A model generated the notes under the pieces. The model saw nothing but the letters and a program-made list of their open reading frames with translations, did no database searches and was not told where the DNA came from. DNA of 64,000 nt from contig NZ_JALHLP010000008.1 in NCBI RefSeq assembly GCF_022844465.1, positions 62,001-126,000 on the forward strand, written 5' to 3'. The DNA comes from Bradyrhizobium sp. Lineage in GTDB: Bacteria; Pseudomonadota; Alphaproteobacteria; Rhizobiales; Xanthobacteraceae. Position 1 is the stretch's first letter; the number at the start of each line of letters is the position of its first letter. This document shows, piece after piece, positions 35,821-44,082 of the stretch. The translations under genes and the position numbers were made by a program.

Positions 35821-37434
35821 TCACTCCAGCCCGATCGTCGTCAGATCCTGAAACCAGTGCTGCGCCTGCACGAACTTTTTCACCTTCGGCGACAGCGCGT
35901 GCGGGTTGGTATCATGCACCACCCATACCAGCGTGGCGTCGTCGACGATCAGCGCGTGCGCCTGCGCCAGCAACTCGTCCTGCCTCGTGACGTCGAAGGT
36001 CTGCTTGGCTTCGTCGATCAGCGCGTCCACCTTCGGGTTCCTGTAGCCGCCCCAATTGACGCCGACCGGAGCGATCTGGCCGGAATGGAAGAAACGGACG
36101 ATCGCATAGAGCGGGTCCGAGGTGACGTAGGCGACGTTATTGGCGGTGATGCCGGCGTTGAGCTCGTCGGCCGCGCCCTTCCGCCAGGCCGTGTAAAGCG
36201 TCTCCAGCTCGACCACCTTGAAGTCGATCTCGATGCCGATTTCCTTGAAGCTCTGCTGCAGGAATTCGTTCATCGGCAGCGAGAGCATTTGTCCGGTGCC
36301 GCCTTGCGCGATGACGAAGGTGGTCTTTAGCGGCTTTTCCTTACTGTAGCCGGCTTCCTGGACCAGCTTCTTCGCCGCCGCGACATTGTATTTCAGCTCG
36401 AAGCCGGGTTTGCCGAACCACGGGCTCGACGGGTCGACCTGGCCCTTGGCGGGTTTGGCGAGGCCGTTCATCAGGCCGACCACGGCGTCGCGGTCGATCG
36501 CGAGGTTGAGCGCCTTGCGCAAGCGGATGTCGGTCCAGGGCGAACCGGGCAATACGCTGAGATGATAATTCCAGACATGCGGCGTGACGTTGTCGACGAT
36601 CTTCATGCCGGCGGATTTCAGCTGCGGCACCGCGTCGGGCGCCGGCGTCTCGATCAGGTCGACCTGGCCGGCCAGCAGCGCGTTGGTGCGCGTCAGCGCC
36701 TCCGGCATCGGAATCAGCACGATCTTGTCGGCCTTCGGAAGCCGCTTCTTGTCCCAGTAGTCGGCATTCCTGGTGAGTTCGGCGAGTTCGCGCGGCACCA
36801 GCTTGGTCAGCCTGAACGGACCGGTGCCGGAGGGCTGGCTGGCGAATTTGTCCCAGTCCTTCCCGAGTTTTTCGTACTGTGCGGGGCTTGAGACCAGAAA
36901 CCACAACATCTGGTAGGGGAAGAAGGAATCGACCGCCTTGGTCGTGATCTCGATCGTGGCGTCGTCGATCTTGGCGTAGCTCGCCACCGAAGGCAGGCGG
37001 GTCTTGACCTGGGCGCTCTGGCGCTTGTCGAATTGCGGTGCCTTTTCGTTGAGCACCTTGTCCAGATTCCAGATCACTGCGCCGGCATTGAACTCGCTGC
37101 CGTCGTGAAACCTGACGCCCTTGCGCAAGGTAAAGCGCCATTTCTTCCTGTCGCTGTCGTCGACCTTCCATTCGGTGGCGAGTCCGGGCACCAGCTTGCC
37201 CGGCCTGTCGGACACGTTCATCTCCCACGCAATCAGCGGATCGTAGATGGTGTAGGCCGAGAACTGGTAGGCGCCGGCGCCGCGATCCGGCTGCCCCGTG
37301 GTCAGCGGAATATCCGCCATCGAAATGCCGTAGCGCACCACCTTTTCCGCGTTCGCGGAGACCGGGGACAGGCCCAGCGAAACGCCGAGAGCCAGCGCCG
37401 CCGCAGCAACAAGAGTCGAATTTCGGGTGCGCAT
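35821..37434 (-). CDS. peptide/amide ABC transporter periplasmic binding protein (family 5), copy 1
   Basis: This is a 537-residue family-5 solute-binding protein with a signal peptide ending ANA/EKV near residue 29. The family core is clear: PGLATEWKVDDSDRKKWRFT, LRKGVRFHDGSEFNAGAVIW, and PSGTGPFRLTKLVPRE. It binds peptides, opines or related solutes for a Dpp/Opp-type permease. It is a paralogue of the divergent 37630-39282 gene: both begin VxRxGxSxADIP or ITAADIP, with conserved W and P positions throughout. It has a GGAG ribosome-binding site. No permease lies on its own strand, so it may share the importer encoded by the divergent operon. Confidence 0.92.
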   Translation of the reverse strand: MRTRNSTLVAAAALALGVSLGLSPVSANAEKVVRYGISMADIPLTTGQPDRGAGAYQFSAYTIYDPLIAWEMNVSDRPGKLVPGLATEWKVDDSDRKKWRFTLRKGVRFHDGSEFNAGAVIWNLDKVLNEKAPQFDKRQSAQVKTRLPSVASYAKIDDATIEITTKAVDSFFPYQMLWFLVSSPAQYEKLGKDWDKFASQPSGTGPFRLTKLVPRELAELTRNADYWDKKRLPKADKIVLIPMPEALTRTNALLAGQVDLIETPAPDAVPQLKSAGMKIVDNVTPHVWNYHLSVLPGSPWTDIRLRKALNLAIDRDAVVGLMNGLAKPAKGQVDPSSPWFGKPGFELKYNVAAAKKLVQEAGYSKEKPLKTTFVIAQGGTGQMLSLPMNEFLQQSFKEIGIEIDFKVVELETLYTAWRKGAADELNAGITANNVAYVTSDPLYAIVRFFHSGQIAPVGVNWGGYRNPKVDALIDEAKQTFDVTRQDELLAQAHALIVDDATLVWVVHDTNPHALSPKVKKFVQAQHWFQDLTTIGLE

Positions 37435-37521
37435 GAACTAAGCTCCATCGGGTGGGGTTGGAGCATTCGATGCAAGCTTGGTGCCAGACGGAACGCCTGC
37501 TGCATACCCGTTCGCGGGGAA

Positions 37522-37541
37522 TGGTGCGGCTAATCGCACCA
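37522..37541. promoter_or_regulatory. inverted repeat upstream of the sigma-54 promoter (candidate activator site)
   Basis: TGGTGCG and CGCACCA form a perfect 7-bp inverted repeat spaced by 6 bp, centred about 58 bp upstream of the predicted transcription start at 37589. It could bind an enhancer-binding protein or another regulator. The arms run GGTGC...GCACC, opposite to the usual NtrC site order (GCACC...GGTGC), so NtrC is not assigned. Confidence 0.4.
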
Positions 37542-37562
37542 GCTTTCACCAAAAGCCGTCTC

Positions 37563-37578
37563 TGGCACAGGTGTTGCA
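37563..37578 (+). promoter_or_regulatory. sigma-54 (RpoN) promoter for the Dpp-type operon
   Basis: TGGCAC (37563-37568), 5 bp, then TTGCA (37574-37578) match the -24/-12 consensus. GG (37564-37565) and GC (37576-37577) are exactly 10 bp apart, the invariant spacing. The predicted start near 37589 leaves about 40 nt before the ATG at 37630. RpoN promoters in rhizobia typically serve nitrogen-regulated genes. Confidence 0.75.
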
Positions 37579-37629
37579 TATGTTGCATAAGAATTAGTCA
37601 CTCTTGCTTGTCGAAGGGGAATTGCTGCA

Positions 37630-39282
37630 ATGCGTAAATCTAACATGACGGCCACCGCGTGGCTGATTGCAACGGCGCTGGTGGCGGGACTGCCGCAGTT
37701 GGCGAGCGCCCAATCCGTGCTCCGGATCGGCATGACGGCCGCCGATATTCCACGCACGCTCGGGCAACCCGATCAGGGTTTCGAGGGCAACCGCTTCACC
37801 GGCCTGACCATGTATGACGCGCTGACGATGTGGGACCTGTCGTTGGCGGACAAGCCAAGCGTGATGATTCCGGGACTGGCGACCGAATGGAAGGTTGACG
37901 ACGCCGACAAGACGAAATGGACCTTCAAGCTTCGCTCCGGCGTCACCTTCCACGACGGCGCGCCGTTCAACGCCGATGCGGTGGTCTGGAACGTCGAAAA
38001 GGTGCTGAAGCAGGATGCGCCGCATTTCGACGCCAGCCAGGTCGGCGTCACCGCCTCGCGCATGCCGACGCTGGCCTCGGCCCGCAAGATCGACGACCTG
38101 ACGGTGGAATTGACCACCAAGGAGCCGGACAGCTTCCTGCCGATCAACCTGACCAACCTATTCATGGCCAGCCCCTCGAAATGGCAGAAGCTCTATGAAG
38201 CCGCCGAAGGCGCGGACGCCAAGGCGAAATCGCAGGCCGCCTGGGCGGCGTTCGCCAGGGACGCGTCCGGCACCGGCCCGTGGAAGATGTCGAAGTTCAC
38301 GCCGCGCGAGCGGCTCGAACTGGTCAAGAACGAGGGCTACTGGAACAAGGCGCGCGTACCCAAGATCGACAGGATGGTGCTGCTGCCGATGCCGGAGGCC
38401 AATGCCCGCACCGCGGCCCTGCTGTCCGGTCAGGTCGACTGGGTCGAGGCGCCGGCGCCGGACGCGGTCAAGGAGATCAAGGCGCGCGGCTTCCAGCTCC
38501 AGGCCAATGAATCGCCGCATGTCTGGCCCTGGCAGTTCTCGCGCGTCGAGGGCTCGCCCTGGAACGACATTCGCGTCCGCAAGGCCGCCAACCTCTGCGT
38601 CGATCGCGAGGGCCTGCGGGACGGCCTGCTCGCCGGTCTGATGGTGCCCGCAACCGGCACGTTCGAACCCGGCCATCCCTGGCGGGGCAAGCCGACCTTC
38701 CAGATCAAGTATGACAAGGCGGCCGCCCAGAAGTTGATGCAGGAAGCCGGATATGGTCCGAACAAGAAGCTGACGGTGAAGACCCAGACCTCGGCGTCCG
38801 GATCCGGCCAGATGCAGCCGCTGCCGATGAACGAGTATCTGCAGCAGGCGCTGGCGGAATGCTATTTCGACGTCCAGCTCGACGTCATCGAGTGGAATAC
38901 GCTGTTCACCAACTGGCGCCGCGGCGCCAAGGATCCCACCGCCAACGGCGCCAACGCCACCAACGTCACCTATGCGGCGATGGATCCGTTCTTCGCTTTG
39001 GTGCGCTTCCTGCAGTCGTCGATGGCGCCGCCGGTCTCGAACAATTGGGGCTATATCAACAATCCCAAGTTCGACGAGCTGGTGACCAAGGCGCGCCAGA
39101 CTTTCGACCCCGCGGCGCGTGACGCCGCGCTGGCCGAACTGCACGCGGCCTCGGTGGACGACGCGGCGTTTCTATACGTCGCCCACGACGTCTCGCCGCG
39201 CGCCATGAGCCCGAAGATCAAGGGCTTCGTGCAACCGAAGAGCTGGTTCGTCGACTTCTCGCCGGTGTCGATCGCGCCGTAG
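37630..39282 (+). CDS. peptide/amide ABC transporter periplasmic binding protein (family 5), copy 2
   Basis: This is a 550-residue family-5 binding protein with a signal peptide (MTATAWLIATALVAGLPQLA, cleavage near ASA/QSV). Conserved segments include PGLATEWKVDDADKTKWTFK, LRSGVTFHDGAPFNADAVVW, ASGTGPWKMSKFTPRE and the C-terminal NNWGYINNPKFDELV. It is a paralogue of the divergent copy 1. It has its own sigma-54 promoter and heads the importer operon (permeases, two ATPases, amidase). A repeat element and a gap of about 210 bp separate it from the first permease, so binding protein could be made in excess over the membrane parts. Confidence 0.93.
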   Translation: MRKSNMTATAWLIATALVAGLPQLASAQSVLRIGMTAADIPRTLGQPDQGFEGNRFTGLTMYDALTMWDLSLADKPSVMIPGLATEWKVDDADKTKWTFKLRSGVTFHDGAPFNADAVVWNVEKVLKQDAPHFDASQVGVTASRMPTLASARKIDDLTVELTTKEPDSFLPINLTNLFMASPSKWQKLYEAAEGADAKAKSQAAWAAFARDASGTGPWKMSKFTPRERLELVKNEGYWNKARVPKIDRMVLLPMPEANARTAALLSGQVDWVEAPAPDAVKEIKARGFQLQANESPHVWPWQFSRVEGSPWNDIRVRKAANLCVDREGLRDGLLAGLMVPATGTFEPGHPWRGKPTFQIKYDKAAAQKLMQEAGYGPNKKLTVKTQTSASGSGQMQPLPMNEYLQQALAECYFDVQLDVIEWNTLFTNWRRGAKDPTANGANATNVTYAAMDPFFALVRFLQSSMAPPVSNNWGYINNPKFDELVTKARQTFDPAARDAALAELHAASVDDAAFLYVAHDVSPRAMSPKIKGFVQPKSWFVDFSPVSIAP

Positions 39283-39298
39283 CCGGCATCGAACTCGC

Positions 39299-39477
39299 TT
39301 CCCCTCTCCCCTTGTGGGAGAGGGTGGATCGAATGAGCGAAGCTCATTCGAGACGGGTGAGGGGTATCTCTCCGCGGATAGAGATCCCTCATCACCGACT
39401 TCCATCTCCGCGGATAGAACCCCTCATCCGGCGCGCATGAATGCGCGCCACCTTCTCCCACAAGGGGAGAAGGGAAG
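39299..39477. repeat. dispersed palindromic repeat, family B, copy 1
   Basis: The ends CTTCCCCTCTCCCCTTGTGG and CCCACAAGGGGAGAAGGGAA are inverted complements enclosing about 140 bp of nested short hairpins (for example CGCGCATGAATGCGCG). A related copy lies at 62284-62423. This copy sits inside the importer operon between the binding protein and permease genes. Confidence 0.8.
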
Positions 39478-39492
39478 AAGAAAAAGTCATCC

Positions 39493-40446
39493 GTGCTCGT
39501 CTACATCCTCAGGCGCATCGTCTACGTCATCCCGATCGTGCTCAGCGTCGCGCTGGTGTGCTTTCTGCTGGTGCATATCACGCCAGGCGATCCCCTGGTC
39601 GCGGTGCTGCCGGCGGATGCGTCGCAGGAGCTTGCCGCGCAACTGCGCACCGCCTACGGCTTCGACCGGCCGCTGCCGGTTCAGTTCGGCCTCTGGATAT
39701 GGCGGGCGCTGCATGGCGACCTCGGCAACTCCATCGCCACCGGCCGCCCGGTGCTGACGGAAGTGTTGCGCGCGGTCGGCAACACCGTGACCCTGGCGAT
39801 TGCCGCAGCCCTGATCGGCTTCACGCTCGGGTTGATGTTCGGCCTGATCGCCGGCTATTTCCGCGACACCTGGATCGACAAGGTCGCGACCTCGATCGCG
39901 ATCGCGGGCGTCTCGGTGCCGCATTACTGGCTCGGCATGGTCATGGTCATCATTTTCTCGGTGCAGCTGAACTGGCTGCCCGCGGTCGGCGCCGGTCCCG
40001 GCGGTTCCGGCGCCTGGGGCTGGGATTGGGAGCACATGCGCTACCTGATCCTGCCGGCGATCACGACCTCGGTGATTCCGATGGGCATCGTTACCCGCAC
40101 CGTCCGCGCGCTGACCGGCGACATCCTTTCGCAGGATTTCGTCGAGGCGCTGCGCGCCAAGGGCCTGCGCGAAACCGGCGTGTTCGGCCACGTCATCAAG
40201 AACGCCGCGCCGACCGCGCTGGCGGTGATGGGGCTGCAACTTGGCTACATGCTCGGCGGCTCGATCCTGATCGAGACCGTGTTCTCCTGGCCCGGCTCGG
40301 GCCTGCTGCTCAATTCCGCGATCTTCCAGCGCGACCTGCCGCTGCTGCAGGGCACGATCCTGGTACTGGCGCTGTTCTTCGTGGCCCTCAATTTGCTGGT
40401 CGACATCGCGCAAGCCTCGATCGACCCGCGCATCAAGCGGGGCTAG
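39493..40446 (+). CDS. Dpp/Opp-type ABC permease (DppB-like)
   Basis: This is a 317-residue inner-membrane permease, starting MLVYILRRIVYVIPIVLSVA from a GTG codon. DppB hallmarks include HITPGDPLVAVLP after the first helix and the ATPase-contact loop QDFVEALRAKGLRETGVFG. About six helices are present. It forms the import channel with the DppC-like protein encoded next. The next gene begins about 45 bp downstream. The start is supported by the helix beginning immediately after the GTG; the preceding bases are the end of a repeat. Confidence 0.93.
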   Translation: MLVYILRRIVYVIPIVLSVALVCFLLVHITPGDPLVAVLPADASQELAAQLRTAYGFDRPLPVQFGLWIWRALHGDLGNSIATGRPVLTEVLRAVGNTVTLAIAAALIGFTLGLMFGLIAGYFRDTWIDKVATSIAIAGVSVPHYWLGMVMVIIFSVQLNWLPAVGAGPGGSGAWGWDWEHMRYLILPAITTSVIPMGIVTRTVRALTGDILSQDFVEALRAKGLRETGVFGHVIKNAAPTALAVMGLQLGYMLGGSILIETVFSWPGSGLLLNSAIFQRDLPLLQGTILVLALFFVALNLLVDIAQASIDPRIKRG

Positions 40447-40490
40447 TGCATGATCATGCTCCATCCTGAAGCATCCATGAGCACCCTGCC

Positions 40491-41378
40491 ATGACCGTGA
40501 TGTCGGATACCGCCCTGCAGGCCGCGCCCGCCACCAGGGCGCGCGGCTACTGGGCCACCGTCGGCCGCCGCATCGGCCGCGACAAGGTCAGCATGGTCTG
40601 CGCCTTGGTGCTGGCGCTGATCTTTCTTTCGGCGCTGTTCGCGCCGTGGCTCGGCCTCGCCGATCCCTACCAGGGCTCGATGATCCGCAGGCTCCGCCAC
40701 ATCGGCACGCCGAACTACCCGCTCGGCACCGACGAACTCGGCCGCGACATGCTGGCGCGGCTGATCTATGGCGGCCGGCTGTCGCTGATCATCGGCATCC
40801 TGCCGGTCATCCTCGCCTTTATGATCGGCACCACGCTCGGGCTCGTCGCCGGCTATGTCGGCGGCAGGCTCAACACCGCGATCATGCGCACGATCGACGT
40901 GTTCTACGCCTTCCCCTCCGTGCTGCTGGCGATTGCGATTTCCGGCGCGCTGGGCGCGGGCATCGTCAACTCCATCGTGTCGCTGACGATCGTGTTCGTG
41001 CCGCAGATCACCCGGGTGGCGGAAAGCGTCACCACCGGCGTGCGCAACATGGATTTCGTCGAGGCCGCGCGCGCGTCCGGCGCCGGGCCCTTCACCATCA
41101 TGCGCGTGCACATGCTCGGTAACGTGCTCGGCCCGATCTTCGTCTACGCGACCGGGCTGATCTCGGTTTCCATGATTCTCGCCGCCGGGCTGTCGTTCCT
41201 CGGCCTCGGCACCAAACCGCCGGAGCCGGAATGGGGGCTGATGCTGAACACGCTGCGCACCGCGATCTATCTCAATCCCTGGGTGGCGGCGTTGCCGGGT
41301 GTGATGATCTTTGCGGTGTCGATCTGCTTCAACCTGTTGAGCGACGGCCTGCGCAGCGCCATGGACATCAGGAATTGA
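40491..41378 (+). CDS. Dpp/Opp-type ABC permease (DppC-like)
   Basis: This is a 295-residue permease. DppC features are the cytoplasmic N-terminus followed by one helix, then [20 protein letters not shown] (the hallmark of DppC/OppC), and the contact loop [20 protein letters not shown]. The C-terminus has [15 protein letters not shown]. It pairs with the DppB-like permease. The DppF-like ATPase gene starts 3 bp after its stop, so transcription and translation are closely linked. Confidence 0.94.
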   Translation: MTVMSDTALQAAPATRARGYWATVGRRIGRDKVSMVCALVLALIFLSALFAPWLGLADPYQGSMIRRLRHIGTPNYPLGTDELGRDMLARLIYGGRLSLIIGILPVILAFMIGTTLGLVAGYVGGRLNTAIMRTIDVFYAFPSVLLAIAISGALGAGIVNSIVSLTIVFVPQITRVAESVTTGVRNMDFVEAARASGAGPFTIMRVHMLGNVLGPIFVYATGLISVSMILAAGLSFLGLGTKPPEPEWGLMLNTLRTAIYLNPWVAALPGVMIFAVSICFNLLSDGLRSAMDIRN

Positions 41379-41381
41379 CCC

Positions 41382-42479
41382 ATGAGTGAAACCAACCCGC
41401 CCGCTGCGCTGGAACCGGTCGAGGACGTCGGCGGCGCGGCGCAGCCGCTGTTGCAGGTCGTCGGCCTTACCAAGCATTTCCCGGTGCGGGGCGGGCTGTT
41501 CAGCGCGCGCAAGACCGTGCGGGCGGTCGATGATGTTTCTTTTGCCATCGCCAAGGGCGAAACGGTCGGGATCGTCGGCGAATCCGGCTGCGGCAAGTCG
41601 ACCACCGCGCGGCTTCTGATGCACCTGATGAAGCGCGACGCCGGCGATATCGTCTATGACGGCATGCAGGTCGGCCGCGCGCTGTCGCTGCGCGAACTGC
41701 GCCGCGGCATGCAGATGGTGTTTCAGGACAGCTATGCCTCGCTCAACCCGCGCCTGACCATCGAGGATTCGATCGCGTTCGGCCCCAAGGTCCACGGCAT
41801 GGCGGATGCCGAGGCGCGCGGGCTGGCGCGCGAACTGCTCGGCAAGGTCGGCCTGCGGCCGGAAACCTTCGCCAACCGCTATCCGCACGAGATCTCCGGC
41901 GGCCAGCGCCAGCGCGTCAACATTGCCCGCGCGCTGGCGCTGTCGCCGCGGCTCGTGATCCTGGACGAGGCGGTGTCGGCGCTGGACAAGTCGGTCGAGG
42001 CCCAGGTGCTTAACCTGCTGGTGGACCTCAAGCGCGAGTTCGGCCTGACCTACCTGTTCATCAGCCACGATCTCAACGTCGTGCGCTATATCAGCGATCG
42101 CGTGCTGGTGATGTATCTCGGCGAGGTGGTCGAACTCGGCCCGGTCGACAAGGTCTGGGACGCGCCGGCGCATCCCTATACCCGGGCGCTGCTGGCGGCG
42201 ATGCCGTCGTCCGACCCCGACAACCGCACCGAAACACCACCGATCACGGGTGATCCGCCCAATCCGATCGACCCGCCGTCCGGCTGCCGGTTTCACACCC
42301 GTTGTCCGTTTGCGGAGCCGCTCTGCGCCAAGGCGACGCCGAAACTCAGCGATCTCGATGAGACGGGTCATCAAGTGGCATGCTACATGGCCATGCCGGG
42401 CTCGGGGCACAGCCGCGCACCGGCCAAGGAAAACGGCAAGAAGGTCGACACGAAGCACAAGGGAGCTAACGCCGCATGA
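41382..42479 (+). CDS. Dpp/Opp-type ABC ATPase (DppF/OppF-like)
   Basis: This is a 365-residue ATPase: Walker [15 protein letters not shown] around residue 66, Q-loop [12 protein letters not shown], signature [15 protein letters not shown], Walker [15 protein letters not shown] and FISHDL. The C-terminal oligopeptide-transporter domain has cysteines in [15 protein letters not shown], which in related proteins bind an iron-sulfur cluster. Walker B ends DEAVS rather than DEPTS, common in OppF. Its stop overlaps the start of the AtzG-like gene (ATGA). Confidence 0.94.
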   Translation: MSETNPPAALEPVEDVGGAAQPLLQVVGLTKHFPVRGGLFSARKTVRAVDDVSFAIAKGETVGIVGESGCGKSTTARLLMHLMKRDAGDIVYDGMQVGRALSLRELRRGMQMVFQDSYASLNPRLTIEDSIAFGPKVHGMADAEARGLARELLGKVGLRPETFANRYPHEISGGQRQRVNIARALALSPRLVILDEAVSALDKSVEAQVLNLLVDLKREFGLTYLFISHDLNVVRYISDRVLVMYLGEVVELGPVDKVWDAPAHPYTRALLAAMPSSDPDNRTETPPITGDPPNPIDPPSGCRFHTRCPFAEPLCAKATPKLSDLDETGHQVACYMAMPGSGHSRAPAKENGKKVDTKHKGANAA

Positions 42480-42673
42480 CCAGACCCGGCCCCAAGGAAA
42501 TCAAGGTAATGACCGACATCGCCGGCGTGCCGCAGGATTCGGAAGTCTCCGCGCGGATCGCCAATTCCATCGGCCCGGCCTTTGACGGCTTCGCAGCCGT
42601 CGCCGGCACGCTGCCGTTCGATCTCGAGCCGGCGAGCTTTCTCCTGGTGCAGGCCGCGCAGGTGTCGAAGTGA
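42476..42673 (+). CDS. AtzG-like small amidase subunit (DUF4089-type)
   Basis: This is a 65-residue protein with the pattern G-V-P-x-D...ARIANSIGPAFDGFAAVAGT and LPFDLEPASFLLV. It resembles AtzG and other GatC-like small subunits that bind and stabilise an amidase. In cyanuric acid catabolism AtzG partners the AtzE amidase. Its ATG overlaps the preceding ATPase stop by 4 bp, and its stop overlaps the amidase GTG start (GTGA), so it is translationally coupled to both. An alternative start at 42509 is possible. The subunit role is inferred from position and pattern; sequence similarity is modest. Confidence 0.7.
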   Translation: MTRPGPKEIKVMTDIAGVPQDSEVSARIANSIGPAFDGFAAVAGTLPFDLEPASFLLVQAAQVSK

Positions 42674-44082
42674 GCGGCGAGCCGGCGCTGATGTCGCTGG
42701 TGTCGGTCGCGAAAGCGATCGCCGCCAGGAAGCTTTCCTCGCGCGAGGTGACGCAGTCCTGCCTGGAGCGGATCGCGCAATGGCAGCCGCGCGTCAACGC
42801 CTTCATGGCGATCGAGGCGGACGCGGCGCTCGCCGCGGCCGACGCCGCCGATGCGTCGCTCGCCAGCGGCAAGCCGGCCGGCGCGCTGCATGGCGTGCCG
42901 ATGGCGCACAAGGACATGTACTACGACAAGGGCAGGGTGGTGACCTGCGGCTCGAAGATTCGTCGCGAGTTCGTCGCGACCACGACCTCGACCGCCTTGC
43001 AGCGCCTCAAGGACGCCGGCTCCATCAGGCTCGGCTCGCTGCAGATGGTCGAGTTCGCCTATGGGCCGACCGGCCACAACGCGCATTACGGCGCGGTGCG
43101 CAACCCCTGGAATGTCGATCACATCACCGGCGGCTCGTCGTCGGGTTCAGGTTCGGCGGTGGCGGCGCGCCTGACCTTTGCCGCGCTCGGCTCCGATACC
43201 GGCGGCTCGATCCGGATGCCCGCGCATTTCTGCGGCGTCACCGGCTTCAAGACCACGGTTGGCCGCGTCAGCCGCGCCGGCGCGATGCCGCTGTCGCAGT
43301 CGCTCGATACCGTGGGCCCGCTGGCGCAGACGGTCGAGGACTGCGCGCTGCTGCTGGGGTTGATGGCGGGGGCCGATCCCGAGGACCCCACCGCCTCGCT
43401 GCTGCCGGTGCCGGACTACATGGCCGCGGCCAAGGGCTCGCTCAGGGGTCTGAAGATCGGCGTGCCCGGCGCGTTCTATGTCGAGGATCTGGATGGCGAA
43501 GTGGCGCGCGTGCTCGACGAGACCATTGCCACCCTCAAGAAGGAGGGCGCTGAAATCGTCAAGGTCAACCTGCCGGATCAACGCCAGCTTGCCGCCGCCT
43601 GCCAGATCGTGCTCGCCGCGGAAGCCGCCGCCTTCCACAAGCGGTGGATGATCGAGCGGCCGCAGGATTACGGCCCGCAGGTCCTGATGCGGCTGCAGAA
43701 CGGCCTCGCGATTCCCGCCGTGACCTATCTCGAGGCGCTGCGCTGGCGCGGGGCGGCGCTGGCGGCGCACCTGGCGGCGGTGGCGGGCACCGACGCCGTG
43801 ATCGCGCCGGTGGCGCCGATGCCGGCGGCGACCATCGTCGAGAGCGATGTCGGCAACCGGCCGGACGCGGAGGCCGTGATCCAGCGGATCACGCGGTTCA
43901 CCCGTCCGGTCAACTATCTCGGGCTGCCCTCGCTTTCGATACCCGCAGGCTTCACCGGGAGCGGCTTGCCGGTCGGCATGCAGTTGATCGGCCGCTCCTT
44001 TGACGAGGCCGGGCTGGTCCGGATCGGCGCGGCGTTCCAGCGCGCCACCGATTATCACCAACGGGCGCCGAAGCTGGCGTGA
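42670..44082 (+). CDS. amidase (amidase signature family)
   Basis: This is a 470-residue cytoplasmic amidase. The Ser-cis-Ser-Lys triad is visible: Lys81 in MAHKDMYYD, the cis-Ser in GGSSSGSGSAVAA (about S156) and nucleophile S180 in SDTGGSIRMP. It hydrolyses a carboxamide to acid and ammonia. Its GTG start overlaps the AtzG-like stop, and its stop overlaps the DppD-like start (GTGA). It therefore sits inside the ABC operon and probably acts on the imported solute. Family relatives include GatA, AtzE and urea amidolyase-linked amidases. Which amide it uses is not evident. Confidence 0.92.
   Translation: MSGEPALMSLVSVAKAIAARKLSSREVTQSCLERIAQWQPRVNAFMAIEADAALAAADAADASLASGKPAGALHGVPMAHKDMYYDKGRVVTCGSKIRREFVATTTSTALQRLKDAGSIRLGSLQMVEFAYGPTGHNAHYGAVRNPWNVDHITGGSSSGSGSAVAARLTFAALGSDTGGSIRMPAHFCGVTGFKTTVGRVSRAGAMPLSQSLDTVGPLAQTVEDCALLLGLMAGADPEDPTASLLPVPDYMAAAKGSLRGLKIGVPGAFYVEDLDGEVARVLDETIATLKKEGAEIVKVNLPDQRQLAAACQIVLAAEAAAFHKRWMIERPQDYGPQVLMRLQNGLAIPAVTYLEALRWRGAALAAHLAAVAGTDAVIAPVAPMPAATIVESDVGNRPDAEAVIQRITRFTRPVNYLGLPSLSIPAGFTGSGLPVGMQLIGRSFDEAGLVRIGAAFQRATDYHQRAPKLA

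Noticed and set aside
37522..37541. NtrC binding site
   Set aside because: The inverted repeat reads GGTGC...GCACC rather than the NtrC order GCACC...GGTGC, so it was kept only as an unassigned candidate site.
40443..42458. Long minus-strand frame opposite the Dpp-type permease and ATPase genes
   Set aside because: It is fully antisense to three genes with clear motifs, and its Arg/Asp/His-rich composition has no domain resemblance.
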